From: Acidobacteriota bacterium
GTDB lineage: Bacteria; Acidobacteriota; Blastocatellia; RBC074
DNA length: 64,000 nucleotides
Assembly (NCBI GenBank): GCA_016196035.1
Contig: JACPYM010000060.1
Span: forward strand, 62,001-126,000
Reading direction: 5' to 3'
Translations under genes and position numbers: made by a program
Shown here: positions 1-11,871 of the stretch, in pieces
Position numbering within the stretch: the stretch's first letter is position 1
Layout of the letters: the number at the start of each line of letters is the position of its first letter
Notes under the pieces: generated by a model
Told to the model about the DNA's origin: nothing
Databases searched by the model: none
What the model saw: only the letters and a program-made list of their open reading frames with translations

Positions 1-2
1 AC

Positions 3-860
3 GCGGCGTATGGCCCGCGCGGCCTGAGCAATTTGACCATCCAAGCCACCGGCAGCGCGGCGGCCTGTGCCAACGTGTGCACCAACAGCCAGATGATCAT
101 CGGCTGTGACGACCGCGTGCAGAAAGCGGCCAACGTGAACGGTGCGGCCACCTCGCCCTGGCGGCACATCGGGCGGCTGTCGAACGGTTGCACCGGCACG
201 CTGATCGCCGACCGCTGGGTGTTGACGGCGGCGCATTGCGTGGCGAATCAGGCCGGCAACCCCATCGGCTTTTCATTGGCGCAATCCGCCAACTCCAATT
301 GCGGGCGCCCATACGGGACGGTTTATGGCATGGCCGCTTACATCCCGACGGCGTATGCGGGGACCAATTCGCAAACCGACCGCTCGTTTGATTACGCCAT
401 GATCAAGCTGGCCGCGCCGATTCCCGGCGCGACGCCGATGGCGTTTGATTACCTGTCGTGGAATACCGTGTCACCCCTGGGCAAATACTCGATCGGTTAT
501 CCGAGCGTCACCAAACCCACCGGCACAGTGTGGAGCACAGGCACGAGCGAGTTCGGCCCCAGCCCCAACCGTTGGCTCGACAACGGCGCAAGCGGCTTGC
601 TGGAATTGGACACCGACGGCGAAGGCGGCCAGAGCGGTTCGCCGGTGTACGTGATTCACAACAACGTGCGCAAAGTCATCGCCGTGCTGATCGGCAGCCC
701 GGTCAGCGCCTGTCAGGACGGCCACATCTGGGCCTCGCGGCTCACCTCGGGCGCGGTCGAACACCTTCAAAACAAAATGGCCCCGAATGTGCTCGACTTT
801 TTCTGGCAAGAGATTGATCTGAATTACCTGAACGCCGTGCCGCCGCCGAACTGCCAATAA
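3..860 (+). CDS. Trypsin-like serine protease, 5' end cut by window
   Basis: Secreted-type S1 family endopeptidase. The reading frame is open from the first bases of the window, so the N-terminus and any signal peptide lie outside. The catalytic triad is visible: His in TAAHC (codon at 234), Asp in FDYAMIKL (codon at 390) and Ser in GGQSGSP (codon at 633). Several cysteines (C-N-V-C, TAAHC, SNC, ACQ) suggest disulfides and an extracytoplasmic location. The frame ends in TAA at 858-860, 33 nt before the next gene, which suggests co-transcription. A TTG at 33 could be called as a start, but the coding frame clearly continues upstream of it. Confidence 0.85.
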   Translation, partial: AAYGPRGLSNLTIQATGSAAACANVCTNSQMIIGCDDRVQKAANVNGAATSPWRHIGRLSNGCTGTLIADRWVLTAAHCVANQAGNPIGFSLAQSANSNCGRPYGTVYGMAAYIPTAYAGTNSQTDRSFDYAMIKLAAPIPGATPMAFDYLSWNTVSPLGKYSIGYPSVTKPTGTVWSTGTSEFGPSPNRWLDNGASGLLELDTDGEGGQSGSPVYVIHNNVRKVIAVLIGSPVSACQDGHIWASRLTSGAVEHLQNKMAPNVLDFFWQEIDLNYLNAVPPPNCQ

Positions 861-893
861 TGATCCCGCGTGGACAAGCAAGGAGAGACCGAC

Positions 894-1397
894 ATGAAAC
901 CGTTCCTGATGACCAGCACGATCACGCTGTTATTGGCGCTGCTGACGCTGAGCGCCGCCGCGCAAACGAATCCGCAAGCCGGCGGCGAGACTCAAGCGCT
1001 GGCGCTCGAAGTAAAAAAACTGCGGCTGGAACTGCTGCAACAGAAACTCGAATTTCAGGATTGGAAGATTGCGCAACTCAACCGCGAATTGCGCCAGGCC
1101 CAAACCGAGCAACAACGGCTGGAAGAGGAAGAGCGCGCCATCCAGCAAGAACTGAGCGCGCTCGAACAACAACTGGCGCAGCACCCGCCCGCCGGCAATG
1201 GGCGGGTCAGCGAAGAGGAAGCCGTCAAAACCGATTTGCACCAAAACCGCTGGCCCAAGCTGCGCGCCCGTCAACAACCGGTGTTGCAAATGCTGGCCGA
1301 ATTGAGCGGCCAGTTGGAACGCGAGCAAGCGGCCCAACGCCAGTTGGCCGAACAGGCGCAACGGCTCAACGCCGAGTTGCGCCGCATTACGCAATGA
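894..1397 (+). CDS. Secreted coiled-coil protein
   Basis: 167 residues. The ATG at 894 follows an AAGGAGAG ribosome-binding site. A hydrophobic N-terminal signal (about residues 1-20, ending in SAAAQT) is followed by an almost uninterrupted Gln/Glu/Leu/Arg-rich helix (EVKKLRLELLQQKLEFQ, then many LEEEE and QRLAEQAQRLN stretches), which predicts a long coiled coil. It lies 33 nt after the protease gene and is probably in the same operon. No enzymatic domain is visible; a periplasmic structural or adaptor role is inference. Confidence 0.7.
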   Translation: MKPFLMTSTITLLLALLTLSAAAQTNPQAGGETQALALEVKKLRLELLQQKLEFQDWKIAQLNRELRQAQTEQQRLEEEERAIQQELSALEQQLAQHPPAGNGRVSEEEAVKTDLHQNRWPKLRARQQPVLQMLAELSGQLEREQAAQRQLAEQAQRLNAELRRITQ

Positions 1398-1445
1398 CCG
1401 TTGCGCTAGGTAATGCCAGGTAATGACGAATACGCATCCAGCGTG

Positions 1446-1490
1446 AATGAAACACGGCGCAAGGCTTTGCTCTTGCGCCGTGTTTCATTT
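1446..1490 (+). terminator. Hairpin terminator after the protease/coiled-coil pair
   Basis: A perfect 18-bp stem (arms 1446-1463 and 1472-1489, loop GCTTTGCT) is followed by only a short T run. It lies 48 nt after the stop of the coiled-coil gene. The rest of 1398-1713 shows no further gene that I can support. Confidence 0.6.
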
Positions 1491-1713
1491 GCGCGGGAAG
1501 TTTCGCGTTTGGCTTGGCGGCGCGGCGTCACGGCGCGTGCGTCAAGCGCTGTAAGCAATCTTGCAGCCGACTTGTAAGCAACCTCGCTGCCCACGAGGCG
1601 CACTGCCGTTACCTTGTCAGCCTCGGAGAGAGAAACCAACACTTGCAGTGCCGCGCGGAAACGGGCGTGACCGGGTTCAGGCGCACTGCTTCATCGAAAA
1701 AGGAGACGCAAAA

Positions 1714-4020
1714 ATGCAATTCACCAATCGTCGCAACCAGAGGTTTTGGATTATCACCGCCTGCGCGTTTTGCACGCTGGTGTTCAGCGCCGCCACCTTC
1801 TTCCCCGCGTTGACCGGCAGCGCGGCAGGCCTGGCCGCGCCTGGCAGCGCCGCGCCTGGCAACGAGCAAACTATTTTGCAATTGCAGACGCTTGATCCAA
1901 CTACCGGTGCGCTACTTTCAACGAGCGTGACGAATCACCAGGGTTCTTTCACCGGTTACAATTTTGTGCGCCAATACGCTTACGGCAGCCAGGCCTTCCT
2001 GTTGCTGTTGGACGGGAACAAAGGCAAGGCGACGATTCAGAAACTGGACGCCAACGCGCAACTCACCGGCACGCCGTGGCTCACCTTTGGGCACAGCGAA
2101 TTGCTGTGCACGGCGGCTGACGTGGTGACGTTGAGCGGCTTCAGCTTTCTGGTTACGCACGATGCCTACACCGGCACAGTGCGGCGTTTTCTGCTGCACC
2201 CCAACGGCTCATTAAACCTCGACCCCGCCAAGGAATTCACCGAGCTAAAGCTGAAAGACAAAAATGTTTTCAGCGCTTACGTCTATCAAAACAGTGTCAG
2301 CTACTTCGCCCTGGACACCTGGACGGGCGCGGCGGTGGTCTACGACTTGAACGGTCAGAATGTCGCTGAGCAAACCTATTCGCGCGGCTGGACGAGTGTG
2401 GATCATCTGACTTACGGCGCGACCACGTACCGCCTGTTTTACAAAGCCGCAGGCGATCCGCAGAAAAGCGCGAGCGAGGAAGTGATCGCGACCGACAAGA
2501 AAAACCGGTTTGTCATTCAGAAACTGACCGGCAACGGGATGGCCGGCGACAACACCTACGAAGGTTTCAGCAACGGTGAATGGTCAACCGTGCGCTTCCT
2601 GCGCACCTACACCGCAGCCGGCCACGTCAAGTACTCCATCTTCCGCTACAACCACGAAAACGGGAATTACCTGGTCACCGATTTCAATCCCCAGACCGGC
2701 GTGCCGTTGTTCATCGTCACGGCCCAAGACAATCTGGGCGCGCGCTGGACGGACATCGAACCGTACAGCGTTTATCCGCCGCAAGTGCGTCTGTTCACCC
2801 TGACCAGCGATAACGCCGCGCCCTTTACCGCCGCCGAAGTCGAAAAGATGGGGCTGGCGATTCATAATGAATTGTTAGGCAAAGCCGTCGGGTATCAATT
2901 TATGGTGGCGCAAGCGGGGCGCGTGATTTACAGCCGCGCCGGGGGCTTCACGCGCCTTTCCAACGGCCCGCTGGTGCCGAATGTGCCGCTGCCGATGGGC
3001 ATCCGCAGCTCGCATAGCCTGGGCAGCGTCAGCAAGATGATGACGGCCATGACGATCCTGCGGCTGGCCGATCAGGGCAAGCTCGATCTTTACGCGCCCA
3101 TCGCTGATTACCTGGCAGATGGCGACTATCCCACCATCTGCCGCTACGGCGGCCTCGAAAATCTGCCGCAGTGCTGGGTCAAGCGGACGAAGGTGATCGA
3201 ATTGCTCAAACATACGTCGGGCATGACGAAAGCCAACAGCGGCTGTACGACCAAAACGGGCGAGTTCGATGACATCACGCCGCCGCAGGTGGATTGCAGG
3301 AACTTCTTTTCGGCGACGCCGGACAGCCTGCCCTGCGATCCGCTGAATGGTTGCAAGTGGAGTTACAACAACGCCAACTTCTCCGCCTTGCGCAAAATCA
3401 TCGAGTTCGTCATCAATGCGGACAAAGGCGCGGGCACGGTCCAGAGCAGCCAGGACATTGTCAAAGAGACCAAGTCGTTGTGGGCCGACAGCATCCGGCT
3501 GAGCGGGTTGACGTGTAAATACAACCCCTACGCCCATTATTTTGGGCCGTGCAATGGCAATGGGCCGTGTTACGGCTTCAATGGGAAAGCCTGGTTTCAG
3601 AAGGACCCGCCCTCGCCATTGTGGGACGAAGGTTGCGGCGCGGGTGGCTGGTCGGCGTCCTCGCGCGAGATGGTCGAATTCCTATTCGCCATTCGCTACC
3701 GGCGGATTTTCTCAGCGGCGAACAATGCCTGGCTCAGCGACTTGTTGCTCAGCACCGACCTGGCGGATTCTTCCGGCAACCCAGGCACAGCGGGTCTCTC
3801 GTGGGGCGCTCCGTGGGCCGCCCAAAGCGGCGGCGAAAAGAGTCTGGGGAAAGACGGGGATGTTTCAAACAGCGCGGGTTTGCATAACTACCTCACCAGG
3901 CTACCCGACAATTGCGACGCCGTGCTGCTGGTCAACACTAGCCCCGGTGATGCCGAGAACTTGCTGAGAGGCGCTTACAAATATGGCAAGGGGTACACCC
4001 ATACGCTGCCGAATTATTGA
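1714..4020 (+). CDS. Secreted serine hydrolase, beta-lactamase/DD-peptidase fold
   Basis: 768 residues. The ATG at 1714 is preceded by AGGAGACG; the frame is open further upstream but without a signal peptide. Residues 1-35 form a hydrophobic signal segment. Residues about 45-380 resemble beta-propeller-like sequence of unknown role. The C-terminal half matches the class C beta-lactamase-related family (PF00144): S438-V-S-K441 is the SxxK nucleophile motif and Y551-N-N the YxN motif. Such proteins act as D-aminopeptidases, esterases or penicillin-binding-like enzymes outside the cytoplasm. The substrate cannot be inferred; a true beta-lactamase is unlikely given the size and the large N-terminal extension. 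Confidence 0.8.
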   Translation: MQFTNRRNQRFWIITACAFCTLVFSAATFFPALTGSAAGLAAPGSAAPGNEQTILQLQTLDPTTGALLSTSVTNHQGSFTGYNFVRQYAYGSQAFLLLLDGNKGKATIQKLDANAQLTGTPWLTFGHSELLCTAADVVTLSGFSFLVTHDAYTGTVRRFLLHPNGSLNLDPAKEFTELKLKDKNVFSAYVYQNSVSYFALDTWTGAAVVYDLNGQNVAEQTYSRGWTSVDHLTYGATTYRLFYKAAGDPQKSASEEVIATDKKNRFVIQKLTGNGMAGDNTYEGFSNGEWSTVRFLRTYTAAGHVKYSIFRYNHENGNYLVTDFNPQTGVPLFIVTAQDNLGARWTDIEPYSVYPPQVRLFTLTSDNAAPFTAAEVEKMGLAIHNELLGKAVGYQFMVAQAGRVIYSRAGGFTRLSNGPLVPNVPLPMGIRSSHSLGSVSKMMTAMTILRLADQGKLDLYAPIADYLADGDYPTICRYGGLENLPQCWVKRTKVIELLKHTSGMTKANSGCTTKTGEFDDITPPQVDCRNFFSATPDSLPCDPLNGCKWSYNNANFSALRKIIEFVINADKGAGTVQSSQDIVKETKSLWADSIRLSGLTCKYNPYAHYFGPCNGNGPCYGFNGKAWFQKDPPSPLWDEGCGAGGWSASSREMVEFLFAIRYRRIFSAANNAWLSDLLLSTDLADSSGNPGTAGLSWGAPWAAQSGGEKSLGKDGDVSNSAGLHNYLTRLPDNCDAVLLVNTSPGDAENLLRGAYKYGKGYTHTLPNY

Positions 4021-4603
4021 GGCCGCGCCCGCCAGCGCGGAAAACGCCCGAAGTTGACGAGCGTCGGCGCGGATTACCGCACTGGCGCTCTGCGCTATTG
4101 CGGGAGGCAGCGCGCCAGCTTTGTCTTTCGCCGCGTTTCATTCTTCGAGCCTTCTCCCAGCCCGGGATTTCAAGTAGCGGGGAAGTCAGGTGGGAGGTGT
4201 CAGTAGCTGACGCGCGGGCTACTGACACCTCCCACCTGATTCGCCTCTAACTCGATTTATCCACTACCGAAATCCGCGGCTTTCCGTCGCGAAATCTTTC
4301 AGCCTGGACGTGGAGGCGAATGCGAAAGCGATGCACATTCAGTGCATCGCGGTTTAGTTACTCGCATGCAAAAATTGACGCCTACCAGCTCAGATTGCCT
4401 GCATTGACCCTGCGCTTGCCTGTGTGTTATTTCCTAAACGTCTTGCAGCGGCGGCGCAAGGCTGCCAGCCGTTGGGCAGTCATTCATTGTGGTCACCGAA
4501 ATCCAAGTTCAGTCCGAGTAACAGCGGGGAAGAAGCCCTTGGCGCGCCGGAGTTGAGGTGCGTCAACACAAGCTTCAAAGCCTAAGCATCGAAGGGATAT
4601 TTT
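4021..4603. other. Noncoding stretch with one long hairpin
   Basis: 583 bases without a supportable gene. It contains the perfect inverted repeat at 4186-4239, listed separately. The remainder has stops in all frames within short distances, and I see no RNA gene in it. Confidence 0.5.
4186..4239. repeat. Perfect 22-bp inverted repeat
   Basis: Arms 4186-4207 and 4218-4239 are exact reverse complements separated by 10 nt. There is no U-run, so it looks more like a dispersed hairpin repeat than a terminator. It contains the word GTCAGTAGC, related to the GTAGTC heptads seen at 41.3 and 51.9 kb. Confidence 0.7.
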
Positions 4604-6301
4604 ATGCAACGCAAAGTTTTCTTATGGAGTCTGGTCTTGACGCTGTTGGTGGGGTTGGGGGCTTTTGCGAGCCTGTTGCGCAAAGGCACTGCCAACAGCA
4701 CGACGCGGTTGTTGAAACAAGGTCAATTCACCATCTCAGTCACGCCGGTCGGCCCGACGCAGGAGATGATGGATGAGGCGGTGAACGCGATCAACGCCGA
4801 CCCGCTAGGGCAAAAATACCTGGCGGGGAATCGCGTGCGGCAACTTTCGTTTGAGGTGCTCGACCCGTTGCCGCGTTCGTTGGCGGGGCCGCGTTTCAGT
4901 GTGACCTTTTATGATTACACCAACAACCAGCATATTGTTGCCGAGGGCACCTTTGGCACGACGCGCGGCATTACTTTCAGCACGCCTGACTGGCAGCCTT
5001 TGCCCAGCGAAGAGGAATTTTTTGCCGCCAGTGAGATCGTCAAACGCAGCGCGCTCTTTTCCGCCGCCGCCCGGCGCGGGGCCTTGCGCTTTTACCGCCC
5101 GATGCCGCCGCTGTTGGCTGAAGACCTGGGCGTCAAGGCTGAGCGCACGTTGAATGTCGGCTTTCATTCCAGCGACGCCAACCTGCCGGGACAGATCGTC
5201 AGCGTCAATATGATTCGCGGCACGGTGCAAACGCATGCCAGTTATGCGCCACCGACCTCGTTGGCGACGCCGACCGCCTGCGGCCCGCCCGGCGCGGGGC
5301 AGGCCACGACGCCGCGCAACACCGCCGGACAATTTGATGTCGTGGTGAGCGCGGGCGCTACCGAAATCTGGCGCATGACGGCGGTGCGGCCTTCGGTCTC
5401 GTCGGGCACGCGCGCTTCGGGCGTCGAATTGCGCAATGTGCTTTATCGCGGCAAGACGCTGTTCAAACGCGCGCACGCGCCGATTCTGAACGTGCTCTAT
5501 GACGGCAACGCCTGCGGCCCGTACCGCGATTGGCAATGGCAGGAAGGCATGTTTGCCGCCACCGGCACAGATGTGGCGACGGGCTTCCGGCTGTGCACTA
5601 CGCCGCCGCAAACGATGCTCGATAACGGCACTGATACGGGCAACTTTCGCGGTGTGGCGCTGTATCAGGATGGCAACGAAGTCGTTTTGGTCAGCGAGTT
5701 GGAAGCCGGTTGGTACCGCTACATCACGCGCTGGCATTTCGGCCTGGACGGCACCGTGCGGCCCGAATTCGGCTTTGATGGCGTAGACAATTCGTGCGTG
5801 TGCAACCTTCATCATCACCACGTGTATTGGCGTTTTGACATTGACGTCGCCGAAGCGGGCAAGAACCGCATCACGCAATACGACACGGCCTTTTTCGGCA
5901 CGCCGGTGCTGGTCGAAGGCAAAGCGTTCCGCGATTACGAACGCAACCGTCACTGGATGATCGAAAACGTCAACACCGGCGACGCCTTCAACCTGTTTGC
6001 CGGGGACGCCGATGCGACGGCGGCGGGCGATACCTACGCCAAGTATGATTTGGTCTTCTTACGCTTCAAGAGCGGAGCGACCAATTTGACGAATGAATAC
6101 GATGACGGTGTGAACACGACCGGGCCGAGCAATACGCAAGCCAATCTGGATCAATTCATCACTGGCGAGTCGTTGGACGGGCAGGACGTGGTGATCTGGT
6201 ACGGCGCGCATTTCGATCACCTCGTCGGCCAACGCAAAGACGGCGAGTTGCCGGAAGGCAGCCATTCGGTGGGACCGACGTTCACACCGGTGCGCTGGTA
6301 G
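4604..6301 (+). CDS. Copper amine oxidase-like secreted protein
   Basis: 565 residues with an N-terminal membrane/signal segment (about 5-24). The C-terminal two thirds carry copper amine oxidase catalytic-domain landmarks. HHHH at 403-406 precedes VYWRFDIDV, equivalent to the HxH...RxDxD copper motif (His403 and His405). A C-terminal H539-L near ...GPTFTPVRW matches the third copper ligand region. The region aligned with the topaquinone site reads AGWYRYITRWHF (Tyr371), so the usual Asn before the Tyr and acidic residue after it are replaced by Trp and Arg. Copper binding is therefore likely, but quinone-cofactor formation is doubtful. No partner gene is evident nearby. Confidence 0.65.
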   Translation: MQRKVFLWSLVLTLLVGLGAFASLLRKGTANSTTRLLKQGQFTISVTPVGPTQEMMDEAVNAINADPLGQKYLAGNRVRQLSFEVLDPLPRSLAGPRFSVTFYDYTNNQHIVAEGTFGTTRGITFSTPDWQPLPSEEEFFAASEIVKRSALFSAAARRGALRFYRPMPPLLAEDLGVKAERTLNVGFHSSDANLPGQIVSVNMIRGTVQTHASYAPPTSLATPTACGPPGAGQATTPRNTAGQFDVVVSAGATEIWRMTAVRPSVSSGTRASGVELRNVLYRGKTLFKRAHAPILNVLYDGNACGPYRDWQWQEGMFAATGTDVATGFRLCTTPPQTMLDNGTDTGNFRGVALYQDGNEVVLVSELEAGWYRYITRWHFGLDGTVRPEFGFDGVDNSCVCNLHHHHVYWRFDIDVAEAGKNRITQYDTAFFGTPVLVEGKAFRDYERNRHWMIENVNTGDAFNLFAGDADATAAGDTYAKYDLVFLRFKSGATNLTNEYDDGVNTTGPSNTQANLDQFITGESLDGQDVVIWYGAHFDHLVGQRKDGELPEGSHSVGPTFTPVRW

Positions 6302-6489
6302 CAAAATCGCAAACTGCGGGCAGCAAGCGGAACGCCGGTAAGAACTCAGGCGGCCCGTTTGCTGCCCGCGCCTTTTGGGGGTCAAATGGACAGGCTGATT
6401 CAGCAAGACGAAAGTGGCGAATGATGATTGCGGTATTCGATCTTCCAACACAGTCTTGCTGTGCTGCGTCGTTTTGAAGGAGAGAAATC

Positions 6490-9115
<2,626 letters not shown>

Positions 9116-9136
9116 TTGCTGTTGTCGTATAGTAGT

Positions 9137-9172
9137 GAGAATTGTGCAGCGGCCTGCTGCACAATTCTCTTT
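9137..9172 (+). terminator. thiC terminator
   Basis: Perfect 14-bp stem (9137-9150 with 9156-9169), 5-nt loop GGCCT, followed by TTTG, 21 nt after the thiC stop codon. Confidence 0.75.
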
Positions 9173-9351
9173 GTAAGCCAAAGGAGCCATCCAATGCCGA
9201 GCAAAAAGTCTGTGCGGCCCTGAGTTTTTTACAGGAAAAATAAATTTTCCTGCCCGTGTCGAATTCCGTATTACTGTTTCGTCTATAGGCCGAAGACGGG
9301 GCGGTAAAACCGCCTTCCTACTTTTTCAACATTCAGCAGGAGGACTACGAG

Positions 9352-9723
9352 ATGCCGCAATACATGCTGGTTTCACATCACGGGACAGAATTGCCCGCAG
9401 GTTTTGAACTGACGCCGGAGATGATTCAGGGCGTGATCCGGAAATACAACGATTGGATTGCCAAGACGCAGCAAGCCGGCCATCTGGTCAGTTTGAACAA
9501 ACTGAAGGATCGCGATCCGGGCCGCCATCTGACCGGCTTTGGCGACAAACAGGTCGTGACCGATGGGCCGTATGCCGAGACCAAAGAGGTGATCGGCGGT
9601 TACTGGATTATTACGGCGGCCAATTACGATGAAGCCGTGCGCATCGCCAGCGATTGCCCGACGCTCGAATTCGGCGGGCGCATCGAGGTGCGCGAGGTCG
9701 AAGATCTGTCGGCAATGAGTTAG
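9352..9723 (+). CDS. DGPF/YciI-related domain protein, ECF42 partner
   Basis: 123 residues; ATG at 9352 behind an AGGAGGAC site. It carries the YCII-related fold with the characteristic VVTDGPYAETKEVIGGYWII stretch that gives the DGPF name. Such small proteins are the conserved genomic partner of ECF42-type sigma factors, and the next gene is exactly that. Function is unproven; most are treated as possible sensors or targets of the sigma factor. Cytoplasmic, with no signal peptide. Confidence 0.85.
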   Translation: MPQYMLVSHHGTELPAGFELTPEMIQGVIRKYNDWIAKTQQAGHLVSLNKLKDRDPGRHLTGFGDKQVVTDGPYAETKEVIGGYWIITAANYDEAVRIASDCPTLEFGGRIEVREVEDLSAMS

Positions 9724-9741
9724 CTTTCACCACGAAGACTT

Positions 9742-9842
9742 TCACCACGAAGAAACGAAGCGAACGAAGCGAGGGGAAGTGTGCTCTTGTGCTAACTTTG
9801 CATTCGGTCTTCCTTCTTCGCGTCCTTCGCTTCTTCGTGGTT
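9742..9842. repeat. Imperfect hairpin of CGAAG heptads
   Basis: The left part repeats CCACGAAG/AACGAAG/CGAACGA units, and the right part (about 9808-9842) is their approximate reverse complement ending in TTCTTCGTGG. It lies between the DGPF gene and the sigma factor gene and belongs to the heptad-hairpin class described in the findings. Confidence 0.6.
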
Positions 9843-9852
9843 CCATCCTGCA

Positions 9853-11124
9853 ATGACGGACGTACTGAACAAAAACGTGCCGGGGCTCGTGGATCATCTC
9901 TTTCGCCATCAGGCGGGGCGGATGATTGCGACGCTGGTGCGCATTTTCGGCGCGCAACACATTGATTTGGCCGAAGAGGTCGTGCAGGAAGCGCTGTTGA
10001 AAGCCTTGCAACAATGGGCCTATCGCGGCGTGCCTGAAAACCCGACGGCCTGGCTGATTCAGGTGGCCAAGCATCGCGCGCTGGATGCGCTGCGCCACGA
10101 GAGTTCGTTGCAAGCCAAGGCGGACGAATTGACGCGCGCCTTTGCCGCACAAGCGACCCTGGCGAATCAGCAAGCCGTTGGCAATGAACTGCTCGACGAT
10201 ACGCTGGGCATGATGTTTATGGCCTGTCATCCGGCCTTGCCGCGCGAAGGGCGTGTTGCGTTGACGCTCAAAACCGTCGGCGGGTTTGGCACGAGCGAAA
10301 TCGCGCGCGCCTTTCTGGCCAAAGAGCCGGCGATTGCACAACGGTTGGTGCGCGCCAAACGCCTGATTCGCGAAGAAGGCATCCGCTTTGAATTACCTGC
10401 CGCACGCGAGTTGTCGGCGCGGCTCGATTCGGTGTTGGAGGTTTTGTATCTGCTGTTCAATGAGGGCTACACCGCGCACGCGGGTGAGGATTTAGTGCGG
10501 GCGGATTTATGCGCGGAGGCCTTGCGGCTGTGCGCCTTGGTGGTGGGTCATCCGGCGACGCGGCAACCGAAAGCGCACGCGCTGTTGGCGTTGATCTTCT
10601 TTCACACGGCGCGCATGCCCGCGCGCGTGGGCGCAGGCGGCGAACTCTCGTTGTTGGCCGAACAGGATCGCACGCGCTGGGATCAGCGCTTGTTGGCGCA
10701 GGGCTTCATGCAATTGGAGCGCAGCGCGGCGGGCACGGAATTCAGCGAGTACCATTTGCAAGCAGCCATCGCGGCCTGTCACGCGGCGGCGGCGAGTTAT
10801 GAATTGACCGACTGGGCCGAGATCGTGCGGCTTTATGATCTGTTGATGGGCTTGAATCCCTCGCCCGTGATCGCGCTGAACCGCGCGGTGGCGCTGGCGA
10901 AATGGCAGGGCGCTGAGGCTGGCTTGCGCGCCATCGAGGCTATCTGTGAGCATCCGGCTTTGCAGCATTACTACCTGTTGCCCGCCACATTGGGCGAGTT
11001 GTGGCGCGAGTTGGGCGAACCGGACAGGGCCGCAAGTTATTACCGGCAAGCCTTGCAGCAACCATGTTCCGAGCCGGAGCGCCGCTTTCTTACGCGCCAG
11101 TTGGCAGCGGTGCGGCGCGAGTAA
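9853..11124 (+). CDS. ECF42-type sigma factor with C-terminal TPR domain
   Basis: 423 residues. Region 2 (about 15-85) reads RIFGAQHIDLAEEVVQEALLKAL...ENPTAWLIQVAKHRALDALR, and region 4 is near 130-175 (GFGTSEIARAFLAKEPAIAQRLVRAK). A long C-terminal helical domain (DUF6596/TPR-like: EVLYLLFNEGY, DLCAEALRLC, LNRAVALAKW) is typical of this group (COG4941). No separate anti-sigma gene adjoins it; in ECF42 the C-terminal extension is thought to take over regulation. The promoter targets usually include the neighbouring DGPF gene. Confidence 0.9.
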   Translation: MTDVLNKNVPGLVDHLFRHQAGRMIATLVRIFGAQHIDLAEEVVQEALLKALQQWAYRGVPENPTAWLIQVAKHRALDALRHESSLQAKADELTRAFAAQATLANQQAVGNELLDDTLGMMFMACHPALPREGRVALTLKTVGGFGTSEIARAFLAKEPAIAQRLVRAKRLIREEGIRFELPAARELSARLDSVLEVLYLLFNEGYTAHAGEDLVRADLCAEALRLCALVVGHPATRQPKAHALLALIFFHTARMPARVGAGGELSLLAEQDRTRWDQRLLAQGFMQLERSAAGTEFSEYHLQAAIAACHAAAASYELTDWAEIVRLYDLLMGLNPSPVIALNRAVALAKWQGAEAGLRAIEAICEHPALQHYYLLPATLGELWRELGEPDRAASYYRQALQQPCSEPERRFLTRQLAAVRRE

Positions 11125-11303
11125 GGCGCGCGGCCTTGCAGGAATGCAAACCGCGTGGGAAGCTCTGCCCCGCGCGAAGGGCCGCGCGCTGTACCAACGT
11201 GGCCAACTTGCCAAGTCCCAAGGCGGCAACAACCCGTGTTGACCGCAACCATTCAACAAGCTGTTGACCCCTGGCTGTAAAGGCCAAACACAAGGAGACC
11301 ATC

Positions 11304-11729
11304 ATGGCGAAGATCAATGTAGGAAGAGTGATTTTGGGCGGACTGGTGGCGGGTGTGGTGTTGAACATCGGCGAGGCGATCTTGAATCTGAAGGTGCTGG
11401 GTACGGTGCTGGAAGAGTTCAACAAGAAATTCAATCTGCCTGCGCCCAGCGGTGGATTCATTGCAACGATGACCGTGCTGATGTTTGTCTTCGGCATCGT
11501 GCTGGTGTTTGTTTACGCGGCGATTCGGCCACGCTTTGGCGCGGGCGTGAAAACCGCCGTCATCGCAGCCCTGCTCGTCTGGTTCCTGTCGTTCTTTTAT
11601 TCGGCGTTTTTGAATACGGCGCTGGGCTTGTTTGGAACGGGGCCGTCGGTGGTGGCGATGAGCTGGGAACTGGCCGAAGCGGTGCTGGCGTCTCTCGCGG
11701 GCGCCTGGGTTTATCAAGAATCGGCGTAG
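11304..11729 (+). CDS. Small integral membrane protein
   Basis: 141 residues; ATG at 11304 with an AAGGAG site. Four hydrophobic segments are visible (about 7-25, 50-72, 82-104, 115-136), with a conserved-looking [17 protein letters not shown] start. Proteins of this size and layout are common beside DGPF/YciI and ECF genes in Acidobacteriota, but no function is known to me. It probably belongs to the ECF42 neighbourhood (9.3-12.6 kb). Confidence 0.75.
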   Translation: MAKINVGRVILGGLVAGVVLNIGEAILNLKVLGTVLEEFNKKFNLPAPSGGFIATMTVLMFVFGIVLVFVYAAIRPRFGAGVKTAVIAALLVWFLSFFYSAFLNTALGLFGTGPSVVAMSWELAEAVLASLAGAWVYQESA

Positions 11730-11871
11730 CTGTTTGGCGCACCTGGCTAAGCGCGCTTAGCCAGGTGCGGATGTTTTGACGCACCGCAGAACAGGCGGTT
11801 GGAGGCGGATGCTCTGAGCGGCGCATGACCAACCGGCTGTCGAACTATTTCGCAATAGAGGAGTGCTTGTA

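Noticed and set aside
1714-4020. Antibiotic-resistance beta-lactamase
   Set aside because: SxxK and YxN motifs exist, but the protein is 768 residues with a large unrelated N-terminal half. An esterase/peptidase-type serine hydrolase is more likely.
4805-5953. 382-codon open frame on the minus strand
   Set aside because: It lies wholly opposite the copper amine oxidase-like gene and shows only shadow-type composition.
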